Origin: Corynebacterium callunae DSM 20147 | GTDB lineage: Bacteria > Actinomycetota > Actinomycetes > Mycobacteriales > Mycobacteriaceae | Assembly: GCF_000344785.1 (NCBI RefSeq) | Contig: NC_020506.1 | Coordinates: forward strand, 186,001-250,000 | Direction: 5' to 3' | Length of the DNA: 64,000 nucleotides | In this document: positions 54,482 through 63,430 of the stretch, one piece after another | Numbering within the stretch: the first letter of the stretch is position 1 | How the letters are laid out: every line of letters starts with the position of its first letter | Program-made: the position numbers and the translations under genes | Notes under the pieces: generated by a model | Database searches by the model: none | Seen by the model: only the letters and a program-made list of their open reading frames with translations | Told to the model about the DNA's origin: nothing

Positions 54482-57400
54482 ATGCGTACTTCACCGAGGG
54501 TTTCGTTTTGGGGCAAGGTAGCTCAGCCCCTCAGTCGGCGCGTGTTGTCAGGCGCTGCAGCAGTGATGCTAGTAGCAGGCCTTGGACTTACAGGCGCTGC
54601 TCCAGTTTTAGCTGATGAAGAGACTGAAATTATCCCTGTCGAAGATTCTGACAACAGCACTGAAGAATCGGTTTCACAGGAACCGACAGACACAGAAACT
54701 GATACAGAAACTACGCCAGAGTCAGAAGCCCCTGATAAAGACCTTGAGCTACCCACTACGGATTCTTTAGATAAATTACTTAATTCCCTCGGAGAGCAGG
54801 GAACTGCCCCATATATTTATTGGGATGTTCGAGACACCGATGGAGAATTAGTACCTGGTGCGACCTTTAAGCTCGAATACCGAGAAGATGATGAATGGGT
54901 TTCCGGACCAGACGCCGATCAAATCGAAGACTGCGATGAGTTATGTGCTGAATTAGAAGATCAGGATCAACTTGATATCAACACAACTGCAGGTGAAATC
55001 CTTCTAGAAAACCGTGCCTCCGGGCGAAATTCACGATTGGAAGAAGGCGTGAATTACCGTATTAGCCAGGTAGGTGCCCCTGAGGGATACTCTTGGGTAA
55101 TTGATGGTGATAACACTCAAACCATCGGTGAAGATGACGAAGATCTTGCCGAATGGAATAACGAAGACACTCATCATTTTGGAACCTTTGAGGTGCAAAA
55201 AGGCAGCCCAATTGCCATGCGTGCAGCACGTGCTAGCGCAAACTTGACCTGTGAACCAGGCTATGTCTATGGCATCAGCGCTAATGGACAGCTCCAGCAA
55301 GTAAGCACAGGAAATGTAACAAGTGTTGGTAGCCGTGCATCTGGCGTATCAAACTTCAACGGCCTAGGCATTGGTGACAACGGCGAAGTTGTCTATGCAT
55401 ACGAGCGCACAAACAGTTCTCGAACTGTAACCATGCATAGCTTTAACGTGGCAAGCGGAAGCTGGACGAACACTGGAGATACCTATGATACGAGTAACTC
55501 GCCTGGAAACTACACTGGCGGGTTGGTTGCAGGCGCAATTAACCTGAACAATGGAAAGTACTACTTCGGTGGATTCCAGACTGATAGTTCGTCGGTGTGG
55601 GGAAATATTTATTACACACAGGTATTCAAAGTGTGGGAATACGACCCCTCAGGATCCTTTACTTATAAGGGATATATGCCGACCTATAGCGGAAGGAATA
55701 ATCCAGGTGCGACGAATGGTGATATGGCGTTTAACAGCACAGGAGACTTGTTTGTTGTGCGAGGAAGCGGCACCACTACAACCGTCTTTAGTGTGACTGC
55801 CAATAACTTTAACTCCGCTAGTGGTGGACAAATTACTACTTCTGGATCAAATAACTTTACAACGATGAATAACGTCAACGGTGTCGCTTTTGATGCTGCC
55901 GGTCGAGGATACCTTGGTGCCGGAGGCGAGATTCGATCATATGCAATGCCTAACTGGAGTAATCAACAAAACGTTGTATCTAGCAGGTATTCCGGTACAG
56001 ACCTAGCTAGCTGTTCTTCACCAGCTACAATCACCATTGAAAAAGAAGTGATTGGTGGACGCGTACAATCTGAAGATCAGTTCAGTCTCACCCTGCATCA
56101 AGGAAATGAACTTCTCGGCTCGGCTACAACCACAGGCTCAGAGCTTGGTATTCAAGAAGATCGAATTGGACCACTACCAACAGCTCGTGGTGTAACACTC
56201 AACTTTGCTGAAACAGGCGCAAATGGAGCCAACCTGGCTAACTATGCTTCGGCATACGAGTGCACAGTTACTTATGTTGGCGGAGCCACGATAGACCTTG
56301 GGCAACAGCAAGGAAGTTCCGGTTCTGTTTATATTCCAGACGATGGTGACTCTATTAATTGTGTGATTCGAAATTCCCCTCTGGTATCAACAGTCAACAT
56401 CACCAAGTTAGTTACTGATGCGCAAGGAAACAATCCGCAGCCACGCTCTGGATGGGAAGTTTCAGCTTCTGCATCTATCGTGACCACGCCAGCTACTCCA
56501 GTTCAGCAAACAGATGTTGATGGCTCTGCTTCGTGGGAAATGAAGTTTGACAGCTTCGATCAGACCACAAATGTGTCGGTGGCTGAAGTTATGCAAGATG
56601 GATACCAATTCCAGTCCGGTGTATGTGAAGTGACTTCACTGACCGGAGCTGAACGCCAAATTGAGCTGACTGGCCCAGAAAATACGGCACTGAATAATAT
56701 TGGCCCAGGCGATGCAATTGAATGTACATACATTAACAAGCCATCGACAGGTGCCTTCAAGATCATCAAGAAATTCAAAGAAGATAATGTTCCTTCTGGA
56801 TTTGGTGTGGACACACAATTCAGTGGAAACTATGTGTGCAAAATCGAAGATGCAGTTGTAAAAGAGGGCACATGGACTTCCACTGGTGAAGGTGAAGCCA
56901 CACTCGATCCAGCTGGTGACAATCTTCCTGCTGGTGCGGAATGTGAAGTTACCGAAACAGAACCTGAATCTACATCTGGTCTTCCAAATGATTCGTGGTC
57001 ATGGGACACTCCAGAAATTGGTCAACCAGCACTAATCGAAAGTGGAAAAACTGGTGAGGTTACTGTTACTAATGCAGTAAAACGAATTTACGGAACGTTT
57101 AATGTCACCAAAGTCTTGGTGGGAACCGCTGACGCTGATCTTAACTACTCTGGTGAATTCACCTGCCGCTTAGGAGATGAAACCGTCACTGGAACATGGG
57201 GAGAAATTCAAGCTGGAGATATCTGGCATGCAGATGACACCCATGAAATTCCACTTGGTGCGGACTGTTCTGTCCTTTCCGAGGATCGCCCTGAGCACCC
57301 AGTAGCCAATGATCCTTCCCACTCATGGGATGGAGAGCCAGAATTTACTGGTGCGGTAAAGGCGGTTGCACTGGATGCTTCCGAGATAAACCTTGTTACG

Positions 57401-57868
57401 GTGACGAACCGAACGAAACAAGAACTTGGATCCGTGATTTGGTTTAAGACTGACGCAGATGGAGTACTTCTCGAAGGCTCGGAGTGGCAACTAACTGGTC
57501 CTGATAGTTCGTCAGTGACAGTTGTTGACTGCACTGCGGCGGGATGTGAAAACTTGCTGGATGTTGATCCTGTTTCTGGACAATTCAAGCTTGAAAATCT
57601 CGGCTGGGGAGATTACGTCCTAAAAGAGACTAAAGCTCCTGCTGGATACCAATTGCGAAATAATGAAATTGAATTTTCCATTGGAAGCACAGACCCAGCT
57701 CGATTGAATTGGGATCTAGGAGAACTGGTAAACGAGAAACGTGATGCACCCGTTATCCCACTTACTGGTGGAATTGGTAGAGACTTCTTTGCAATTCTTG
57801 GTGTTCTTGTTCTAGCACTTGGAGCTGGCACAATAGGTTTTAACAAACTGCGCCGTCGTGAGAAGTAA
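54482..57868 (+). CDS. LPXTG-type pilus tip adhesin, large subunit
   Basis: 1128 residues. A signal peptide (basic stretch, then VLSGAAAVMLVAGLGLTGAAPVLA) is followed by an acidic Thr/Glu-rich stretch, a Cna-B/SpaA-like domain (about 105-215), a region with three beta-propeller-like repeats (NGLGIGDNGEVVYAY, GDMAFNSTGDLFVV, NGVAFDAAGRGYLG; about 230-525), several DUF5979-like domains with paired cysteines, and a final SpaA-like domain with the E-box YVLKETKAPAGY. The sorting signal is IPLTG (1092-1096), a hydrophobic stretch and a KLRRREK tail. Size and order suit a pilus tip protein. GGGAGGATA precedes the ATG. Base composition is more AT-rich than neighbouring housekeeping genes. Confidence 0.85.
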   Translation: MRTSPRVSFWGKVAQPLSRRVLSGAAAVMLVAGLGLTGAAPVLADEETEIIPVEDSDNSTEESVSQEPTDTETDTETTPESEAPDKDLELPTTDSLDKLLNSLGEQGTAPYIYWDVRDTDGELVPGATFKLEYREDDEWVSGPDADQIEDCDELCAELEDQDQLDINTTAGEILLENRASGRNSRLEEGVNYRISQVGAPEGYSWVIDGDNTQTIGEDDEDLAEWNNEDTHHFGTFEVQKGSPIAMRAARASANLTCEPGYVYGISANGQLQQVSTGNVTSVGSRASGVSNFNGLGIGDNGEVVYAYERTNSSRTVTMHSFNVASGSWTNTGDTYDTSNSPGNYTGGLVAGAINLNNGKYYFGGFQTDSSSVWGNIYYTQVFKVWEYDPSGSFTYKGYMPTYSGRNNPGATNGDMAFNSTGDLFVVRGSGTTTTVFSVTANNFNSASGGQITTSGSNNFTTMNNVNGVAFDAAGRGYLGAGGEIRSYAMPNWSNQQNVVSSRYSGTDLASCSSPATITIEKEVIGGRVQSEDQFSLTLHQGNELLGSATTTGSELGIQEDRIGPLPTARGVTLNFAETGANGANLANYASAYECTVTYVGGATIDLGQQQGSSGSVYIPDDGDSINCVIRNSPLVSTVNITKLVTDAQGNNPQPRSGWEVSASASIVTTPATPVQQTDVDGSASWEMKFDSFDQTTNVSVAEVMQDGYQFQSGVCEVTSLTGAERQIELTGPENTALNNIGPGDAIECTYINKPSTGAFKIIKKFKEDNVPSGFGVDTQFSGNYVCKIEDAVVKEGTWTSTGEGEATLDPAGDNLPAGAECEVTETEPESTSGLPNDSWSWDTPEIGQPALIESGKTGEVTVTNAVKRIYGTFNVTKVLVGTADADLNYSGEFTCRLGDETVTGTWGEIQAGDIWHADDTHEIPLGADCSVLSEDRPEHPVANDPSHSWDGEPEFTGAVKAVALDASEINLVTVTNRTKQELGSVIWFKTDADGVLLEGSEWQLTGPDSSSVTVVDCTAAGCENLLDVDPVSGQFKLENLGWGDYVLKETKAPAGYQLRNNEIEFSIGSTDPARLNWDLGELVNEKRDAPVIPLTGGIGRDFFAILGVLVLALGAGTIGFNKLRRREK

Positions 57869-57889
57869 AAGTAACTTAGTTGCTTGAGA

Positions 57890-57957
57890 AAAGTGACTTC
57901 ATTGTAGGGAGCGCCCCACTGCGGGACGGTCTCTACGGTGGAGTCACTTTCACTTTT
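57890..57957 (+). terminator. Terminator after the tip adhesin
   Basis: AAAGTGACTTC, GTAGGGA and their complements TCTCTAC and GGAGTCACTTT form a long interrupted hairpin, followed by CACTTTT. Confidence 0.75.
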
Positions 57958-59056
57958 AAGGGCGATCTGCACGTGGTTAGTTTACGTATTGTAACTATGG
58001 ACTCGTCGTAGTTGTTTATGGAAGATCCATTAATTGACAATCGAATTGTTACTCCTAATTGGCTATCTGAAGTGTGGAGGAACCAAAGATCATTTTCTGA
58101 ATGCGCTTTTCCAGTTCAATTAAATGTTCGAATATTTTTCAGGCAATTAGCAGGTTCGCAGTGGAAATCTAGGTCTTAAACTGTGAAGATTCTTCGACTC
58201 TAGAAACTCGAGAATGTACTATTTTATAAACTGTAATATGGTGTAGAATTAGTGTCATTCTTTAAATCTCCGGCACTGTTCTTCGACTTTTTTTAAATGT
58301 ATTCGTCGATATTTTGAGAGTTTTAGGGTGGGAGAGCATTCTTCGGGCCATCTCTAAGGTCACCGTCCAAAGTAGGGGCTTGAGCCACTCTTATGCCTAT
58401 TTTTCCTAATTCACCTTGCCTATTTGACATGGGATGTGTTTTAAGGTTTTTAAAATATAGATTCAATTACACTTTGGTGAAAAAGGTTGCTCCACCTCGG
58501 GTGTTGAGCCAATTTGAATACTGAGAAAATTAGATCTTTCACCCTAGAATGGGGCTAATATCTCACTTCCAAAATAAGGGCTCTTAATTTCAACCTTATG
58601 GATAAATTGATTTGGGTTTTATTATTTAACGTCCCCCTTGGGAGGTGAATTGCAGTGAGATTACGAGAGCTTGTTCGATTTTGGCAATGCTGAATGGTTT
58701 GACCGTGTGATTTGAATGATCTTTTGGCTATTTGTGTGGTCAATGTAATACGTGTGGAGTTAAGTTATGGGTCGATGTGCGTGCGTTTGAATGTAGTTAA
58801 TAGATCTCACGATTTAAGGGACGCTTACGCTCGGCTGTTGTTATATAAGAAACGTATAAGAGGTTAATAAGTAGCTGGAAGTCGGCTATGTTATTCGAAA
58901 AAAAAGTGCGATGATATTGAAGGCTTTAGCAGAAGAGTTTTGAATTGCTGGAGCAGGGTCAGGCCTACGGCTGGTTTTAGCTATAGGATTCGAATCTTTT
59001 TAACAATCTTACTTCCGGTGGACCGGTTGCGAGAATGAAAATCATACGGAGGAAGA
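57958..59056. other. 1.1-kb AT-rich gap between the tip and backbone pilin genes
   Basis: No gene of normal length is seen. A 53-codon frame at 58018-58179 (ATG, MEDPLIDNRIVTPNW...) has no ribosome-binding site or known homologue and is considered doubtful. The pilin ribosome-binding site CGGAGGAAG ends the region. The gap probably carries the pilin promoter and regulatory sequence, or a decayed gene. Composition is clearly more AT-rich than the rest of the window. Confidence 0.5.
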
Positions 59057-60574
59057 ATGACTAGCAAGTCATCGGCGCTTAGGCGCCTCACCAGCGTCGT
59101 TGGCACAGTTGCCATCGCTGTAGCTGGTGTTATTTCTATGGGGCAGGTTGCTTCTGCTGCGGTTGGTCCCGATCAGCCAGATGCACCTAAAACAGGTTCA
59201 TTAACTGTTCACAAGTACGTCGGCGAAGAAGCTGATCCTGGTACCGGTGAAGAAATTGCCATTCCAGGAGCGGTGCCGCTCGGAGGTGCTGAATTTACAC
59301 TCTGGCGTCTAGGCGTTGACAATGGTGGTGCTTGTGAAGCCATTGATTTGGCAGATACCAATCATTGGACATATGTACCGAACGGGGCTGCACCTGCAGA
59401 TCTTGCCGATGTTGAGGACGACTTCTGCATTGTAGGTGCTAAAACCTCTGGTGAGACTGACCAAGATGGTGAGTACACCTTCAGCAACCTTCCTTTGGGT
59501 CTTTACTATGTCCAGGAAACTGACGCTCCGGCAAACATCGTTTCTAAGACAGCGCCTTTCTACGTATCTATCCCTCTGCCTCATGAGGACCAGAACTGGC
59601 TCTACGACGTTCATGTGTACCCAAAGAACCAGGAATTAGATGCGCCCACTAAGATCATCAACGATGATGCTGAGCAGCCTGGCAAGGGACTTACCGTTGG
59701 TAGCGTTGTTGAGTGGACTATCAACCAGAAAGTTCCAGCTCTGAATGAGGGCGAAGAGTACACCTCTGCGACCATTTGGGATGTGTTGAATCCTGCAGAG
59801 CTTGAATATGCAGGTACCACCTCCGTTTTCCTCAATGGGACTCCACTTGTTGAAGGCACTGACTACACCATTGATGCAGGTGTTGTTTCTTGGTCACTGA
59901 CTGAGAAGAAGCTTGCTGAAATTAAGGCTGGCGACACCATTGAAGTTGTCTTCACCACCACTGTTCTTGCTGTAACAGAGACCGGTGATATCGATAACCC
60001 AGGTAGCGAAGGCCCAGACAAGCCAGGTTATGGTTCTGAGTTTAACGGTGGCACCACTCCTGGCGGCACCACCCCACACACCTACTGGGGACAGCTGACT
60101 GTAAACAAGGGCGATACTGAAATGGTTAACAAGCTCGCTGGGGCAGAGTTCGCCGTATTCAACAACGCAGAGAATGGTGTCTGTGCACCAGAAGCACCTG
60201 AGACTGATGCGATCGCAACCGGTACCTCTGACGCTGACGGAATTGTCCGATGGGATGACGTAACCCCTAATGATCCTCTGGGACTGTGGATTGCAAACTC
60301 GCCAAACGGAGAGCTTTCTGATGCTAACAAGGATTACTGCCTCTATGAGACCAAGGCTCCTGCAGGCTACGTAGCAGGACCAAGTCAGGTAGTTAACATT
60401 AAACCAGGTACCAATGCAAAGCTCGTTGTTAACTTCGAGAACACCAAGAAGGAAGGACCAAACCTTCCGCTCACCGGTGGTCAGGGAACCATGGCAATGA
60501 CCGTGGGAGGTATCGTCTTGATGCTGGCTGGTGCTGGTGCAGTTTACGTACTACGTCGTCGCGACAACGCATAA
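59057..60574 (+). CDS. Major backbone pilin (SpaA/SpaD-like)
   Basis: 505 residues. The signal peptide ends near VASAA. The pilin motif WLYDVHVYPKNQ holds Lys190, which sortase C links to the next subunit. E-boxes are YYVQETDAP in the N-terminal domain and YCLYETKAPAGY in the C-terminal domain. The sorting signal is LPLTG (470-474), a hydrophobic stretch and a VLRRRDNA tail. Three Cna-B-type domains fit the sequence. It is the polymerised shaft. It has CGGAGGAAG before its ATG. A strong hairpin directly follows it, before the sortase genes. Confidence 0.93.
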   Translation: MTSKSSALRRLTSVVGTVAIAVAGVISMGQVASAAVGPDQPDAPKTGSLTVHKYVGEEADPGTGEEIAIPGAVPLGGAEFTLWRLGVDNGGACEAIDLADTNHWTYVPNGAAPADLADVEDDFCIVGAKTSGETDQDGEYTFSNLPLGLYYVQETDAPANIVSKTAPFYVSIPLPHEDQNWLYDVHVYPKNQELDAPTKIINDDAEQPGKGLTVGSVVEWTINQKVPALNEGEEYTSATIWDVLNPAELEYAGTTSVFLNGTPLVEGTDYTIDAGVVSWSLTEKKLAEIKAGDTIEVVFTTTVLAVTETGDIDNPGSEGPDKPGYGSEFNGGTTPGGTTPHTYWGQLTVNKGDTEMVNKLAGAEFAVFNNAENGVCAPEAPETDAIATGTSDADGIVRWDDVTPNDPLGLWIANSPNGELSDANKDYCLYETKAPAGYVAGPSQVVNIKPGTNAKLVVNFENTKKEGPNLPLTGGQGTMAMTVGGIVLMLAGAGAVYVLRRRDNA

Positions 60575-60608
60575 TATGCGCATAGGCTGACCCACTAGCA
60601 GTTTTACA

Positions 60609-60638
60609 TGGCGGTGGCGCATAAAAGCGCCACCGCCA
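60609..60638 (+). promoter_or_regulatory. 12-bp perfect hairpin between pilin and sortase genes
   Basis: TGGCGGTGGCGC pairs perfectly with GCGCCACCGCCA around ATAAAA. No T run follows immediately (CTGCTCATTTTA). It is likely a partial terminator or mRNA-stabilising structure that keeps pilin expression above sortase expression. It also argues against the ATG at 60608 as the sortase start. Confidence 0.7.
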
Positions 60639-60667
60639 CTGCTCATTTTAGAATTCGAGGAGAATCG

Positions 60668-61588
60668 TTGAAAACGTCACCACACCCAGAGGAATCGAGT
60701 AATCGATCTGGGAAATTTCCGTGGTTACAGATTCTAGCTAGCCTTTTGATTGTTGCAGGTATGGCAATTTACCTTTATCCACAGACCGCGTCTTGGTTTA
60801 ACCAACGCGAACAATCACGGGTTACAGCTTCTGCGATGTCTCAACTTCAGCAGCCTCCAAATAATGATGTTGCTTATCGTGCACATCAATTTGAGCTAGC
60901 GCATCAATACAATGAAGCTCTTGCTAGTGGGGCAGTTCTTAATGCCGGTGCAAATATTGCGGTAGGTGAAGGCGTCTCCGACAATGATGAGCTTGTTTAT
61001 CACGAGCTGTTGAGTATCGGCGACAATGGGTTCATGGGGCGTATGAAATATGATTCCCTAGGAATTGATCTTCCCATCTATCATGGTACGAGTGAAGAAA
61101 CGTTAAAAAACGGAATCGGCCACTTGGAAGGCACATCTCTTCCTGTGGGAGGTTCTGGAACAAGATCCGTTTTGACTGCTCACCGTGGGTTGCCGGAAGC
61201 TACATTATTTAATGAACTTGATCGAGCACAACTTGGCGATCGTTTTACTGTGGCGGTTCTGGATCGGGTACTAACCTATGAAGTCACAGAAACACATGTG
61301 ATTTCTCCTGATGATACGCAGGCGATTATGGCTGAGCCCGGCAAGGACTTAATAACCCTTATTACGTGTACTCCGCTGGGTATTAATAGTCATAGGATTT
61401 TGGTAACTGCTGAGCGTGTCACGCCAACGCCAGAAAGAGATGTCCTTGCGGCGGCTGCAACTCCAGATATTCCAGGGTTTCCTTGGTGGGCCGTAATTTT
61501 TGGTGCAACTGCATTAATCGTTTTGGCATACATCGTAGGGTCAATCCGGAAGAGTAAACGAGAGGTGGCTGTTGTTGATGACGTTTAA
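60668..61588 (+). CDS. Class C sortase 1 (pilus polymerase)
   Basis: 306 residues. An N-terminal membrane helix (about 17-35), the catalytic core with LTAHRG (His172), LITCTPLGINSHR (Cys234 and Arg243), and a C-terminal membrane helix near 280, the class C layout. The start is taken at TTG 60668 because GAGGAG lies upstream; an ATG at 60608 would begin within the hairpin. The canonical DP-aromatic lid motif is not visible before the core. It should link pilin subunits through Lys190 of the backbone. Confidence 0.9.
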   Translation: MKTSPHPEESSNRSGKFPWLQILASLLIVAGMAIYLYPQTASWFNQREQSRVTASAMSQLQQPPNNDVAYRAHQFELAHQYNEALASGAVLNAGANIAVGEGVSDNDELVYHELLSIGDNGFMGRMKYDSLGIDLPIYHGTSEETLKNGIGHLEGTSLPVGGSGTRSVLTAHRGLPEATLFNELDRAQLGDRFTVAVLDRVLTYEVTETHVISPDDTQAIMAEPGKDLITLITCTPLGINSHRILVTAERVTPTPERDVLAAAATPDIPGFPWWAVIFGATALIVLAYIVGSIRKSKREVAVVDDV

Positions 61589-61614
61589 TAAATTACATCA
61601 CCAGCAACTAGTGG

Positions 61615-62505
61615 ATGGGCATTTCGATGAGTCGTCATAAAACCAAAGGGCAATCACCTGCTCGAATTATTGCATTATGTATTGCGGTAATTGTGTTTTT
61701 GGCAGGCCTTGCCACCATGATGTACCCAATCGTGGCGTCGTCATTGAATGACTGGGAGCAAACTCGTGCAGCTCGCAATTACAGTGCTGATCGGGAAGTT
61801 ATTCCTCCTGCTAGTCAGCAAGCTTCACTGGAGTCGGCTATTGAGTACAATAATCGAGTAGGTGACCTGCCACTTTATGATGCATGGAATGGCCCAGAAA
61901 ATCCCGTTAGCCCTGAGTATAACGAATATCTAACTCAACTGTCAGACGGCAATGCTATGGGGCAGCTGGTTATCCCATCAATTGATGTCAATCTCCCGAT
62001 GTATCACGGTACTGATGAAGAAACCTTGGAAAAGGGTATTGGCCACTTGTATGGCACATCTTTACCGGTAGGTGGGCAAAGTACTCACGCTGTCCTCACT
62101 GGCCATACCGGAATCGTCAGCGCGACGATCTTGAATCGCCTTGATGAAGTCGAGCTTGGAGACAGCCTATATATAAGGACAGTCGGACAAGACTTGAAAT
62201 ACGAAGTGAGTGACATTCGTGTTGTATTGCCCGAAGAAACTGATTCTTTACGGATCTTTGAGGGGGAAGACCTCCTCACGGTTATTACTTGCACTCCTTA
62301 CGGTATTAATAGCCACCGGTTGTTAGTAACAGGTCACCGTGTTCCCATGGATGTAAATGAGGCAACAGTGTTTGAGGAAGCTGGTAGCAAATTTGATTGG
62401 TGGATTGCTGTTGTAGCCAGTATGATAGTGGTGTTTTTGATTTTCATTTTCTACCGCTGGCGCAAAAAGTCCACACGGAATTCTGAACAGGAAACAAATC
62501 GATGA
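61615..62505 (+). CDS. Class C sortase 2
   Basis: 296 residues with N- and C-terminal membrane helices, catalytic His164 (LTGHTG), Cys226 (ITCTPYG) and Arg235 (NSHRLLVTG). A DAW tripeptide near 85 may replace the usual DPF/DPW lid. It is similar to sortase 1 around HGT-DEETLEKGIGHLYGTSLPVGG. The gap from sortase 1 is 26 bp, and its stop overlaps the base pilin ATG by 4 bp, so it is co-transcribed with both. Two sortases in the locus suggest division of work between shaft assembly and tip or base incorporation. Confidence 0.9.
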   Translation: MGISMSRHKTKGQSPARIIALCIAVIVFLAGLATMMYPIVASSLNDWEQTRAARNYSADREVIPPASQQASLESAIEYNNRVGDLPLYDAWNGPENPVSPEYNEYLTQLSDGNAMGQLVIPSIDVNLPMYHGTDEETLEKGIGHLYGTSLPVGGQSTHAVLTGHTGIVSATILNRLDEVELGDSLYIRTVGQDLKYEVSDIRVVLPEETDSLRIFEGEDLLTVITCTPYGINSHRLLVTGHRVPMDVNEATVFEEAGSKFDWWIAVVASMIVVFLIFIFYRWRKKSTRNSEQETNR

Positions 62506-63305
62506 AACTCAAATATTCTAGTCGTGTTTTGGCGTCCATGTTGGCGGTAGGCTTAGCGGGAACGCTTGCCTTAAACTCGCCAGCTTCATCAAAGACAATT
62601 ACGGGTAACACTGACGGTATTTCGTTTGAAACGATTTCCCAAAGTTGTTCCGTAGGTGCAACTTTGGAAATTCAAAAGCAAAAGCATAAGCCATATCAAA
62701 ATGCTGCGCCGGAGAATATCCCGGCAGGTGTTATCTCCGGATTAACGTTTGAGGCATTGCACATTAGAGATGTCGATATCACTACTAATGAAGGTTGGCA
62801 TCTCGCTACTTCGCTGACTTTGAAGGAAGCTGAGAATCGTGGATATGTTGAACGCTTTACTGCCGTTACTAACGTCGAAGGCATTGCTCAGTTTGAGGAG
62901 AATCTCCCAGTTGGACTGTATCTAATCCGTGAAGTAACTCCAAGTAATCCGCATGAGGATCATAGAACTTCTGAGCCTTTCTTAACTACGCTGCCAGTAG
63001 GAAATGCCGCAGGGGACGCTTGGCAATGTGACGTCGTGATTAAGACAAAAGAATCCCCTGACCCGGATCCGACTCCGACCCCACCGACTCCGACTCCTAC
63101 GATTCCGATCCCTCCTGTTGTTCCTCCTGTAACGACTACTCACCAACCAGAGGAAGAGGACAGTAAAACTCCAGATAAAGAATCTCCGCGCAGTAACGTG
63201 TTGGCCTCCACTGGTGCTAACATTTTGTGGCTTCTAGGTGGAGCAATACTAGTAATTATCGCTGGTGTGATCTTCGTTGCTCGTGGACGTAAGTCCCAGA
63301 AATAG
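62502..63305 (+). CDS. Minor/base pilin (SpaB/SpaE-like)
   Basis: 267 residues. A signal peptide precedes SSKT. One Cna-B-like domain ends in the E-box-like GLYLIREVTP. A Pro/Thr-rich stalk (TPTPPTPTPTIPIPP) leads to the sorting signal LASTG (234-238), a hydrophobic stretch and an RGRKSQK tail. Small size and the Pro-rich stalk near the wall fit a base pilin that anchors the shaft to peptidoglycan through the housekeeping sortase. It is the last gene of the sortase operon. Confidence 0.88.
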   Translation: MKLKYSSRVLASMLAVGLAGTLALNSPASSKTITGNTDGISFETISQSCSVGATLEIQKQKHKPYQNAAPENIPAGVISGLTFEALHIRDVDITTNEGWHLATSLTLKEAENRGYVERFTAVTNVEGIAQFEENLPVGLYLIREVTPSNPHEDHRTSEPFLTTLPVGNAAGDAWQCDVVIKTKESPDPDPTPTPPTPTPTIPIPPVVPPVTTTHQPEEEDSKTPDKESPRSNVLASTGANILWLLGGAILVIIAGVIFVARGRKSQK

Positions 63306-63336
63306 CCCAATAACAGTCCAGGAATTAACCCGGGAG

Positions 63337-63392
63337 ACACCGAAAGGTTCTGCCCTCACTCCACATGGAGTGAGGGCAGAACCTTTCGGTGT
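63337..63392. terminator. 27-bp perfect palindrome between base pilin and leuA
   Basis: ACACCGAAAGGTTCTGCCCT plus CACTCCA (63337-63363) and its exact complement (63366-63392) around CA. It is likely a bidirectional terminator for the convergent genes, though T runs are short. Confidence 0.75.
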
Positions 63393-63430
63393 GTAGGGCC
63401 TAGGGGGAGGCGTCGAAAAGCAAAATCTTT

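Noticed and set aside
54451..54615. Short out-of-frame upstream ORF (MTWFPLVRED...) overlapping the tip-pilin start
   Set aside because: It overlaps the signal peptide coding region, has no good ribosome-binding site and resembles no protein. A regulatory uORF cannot be excluded.
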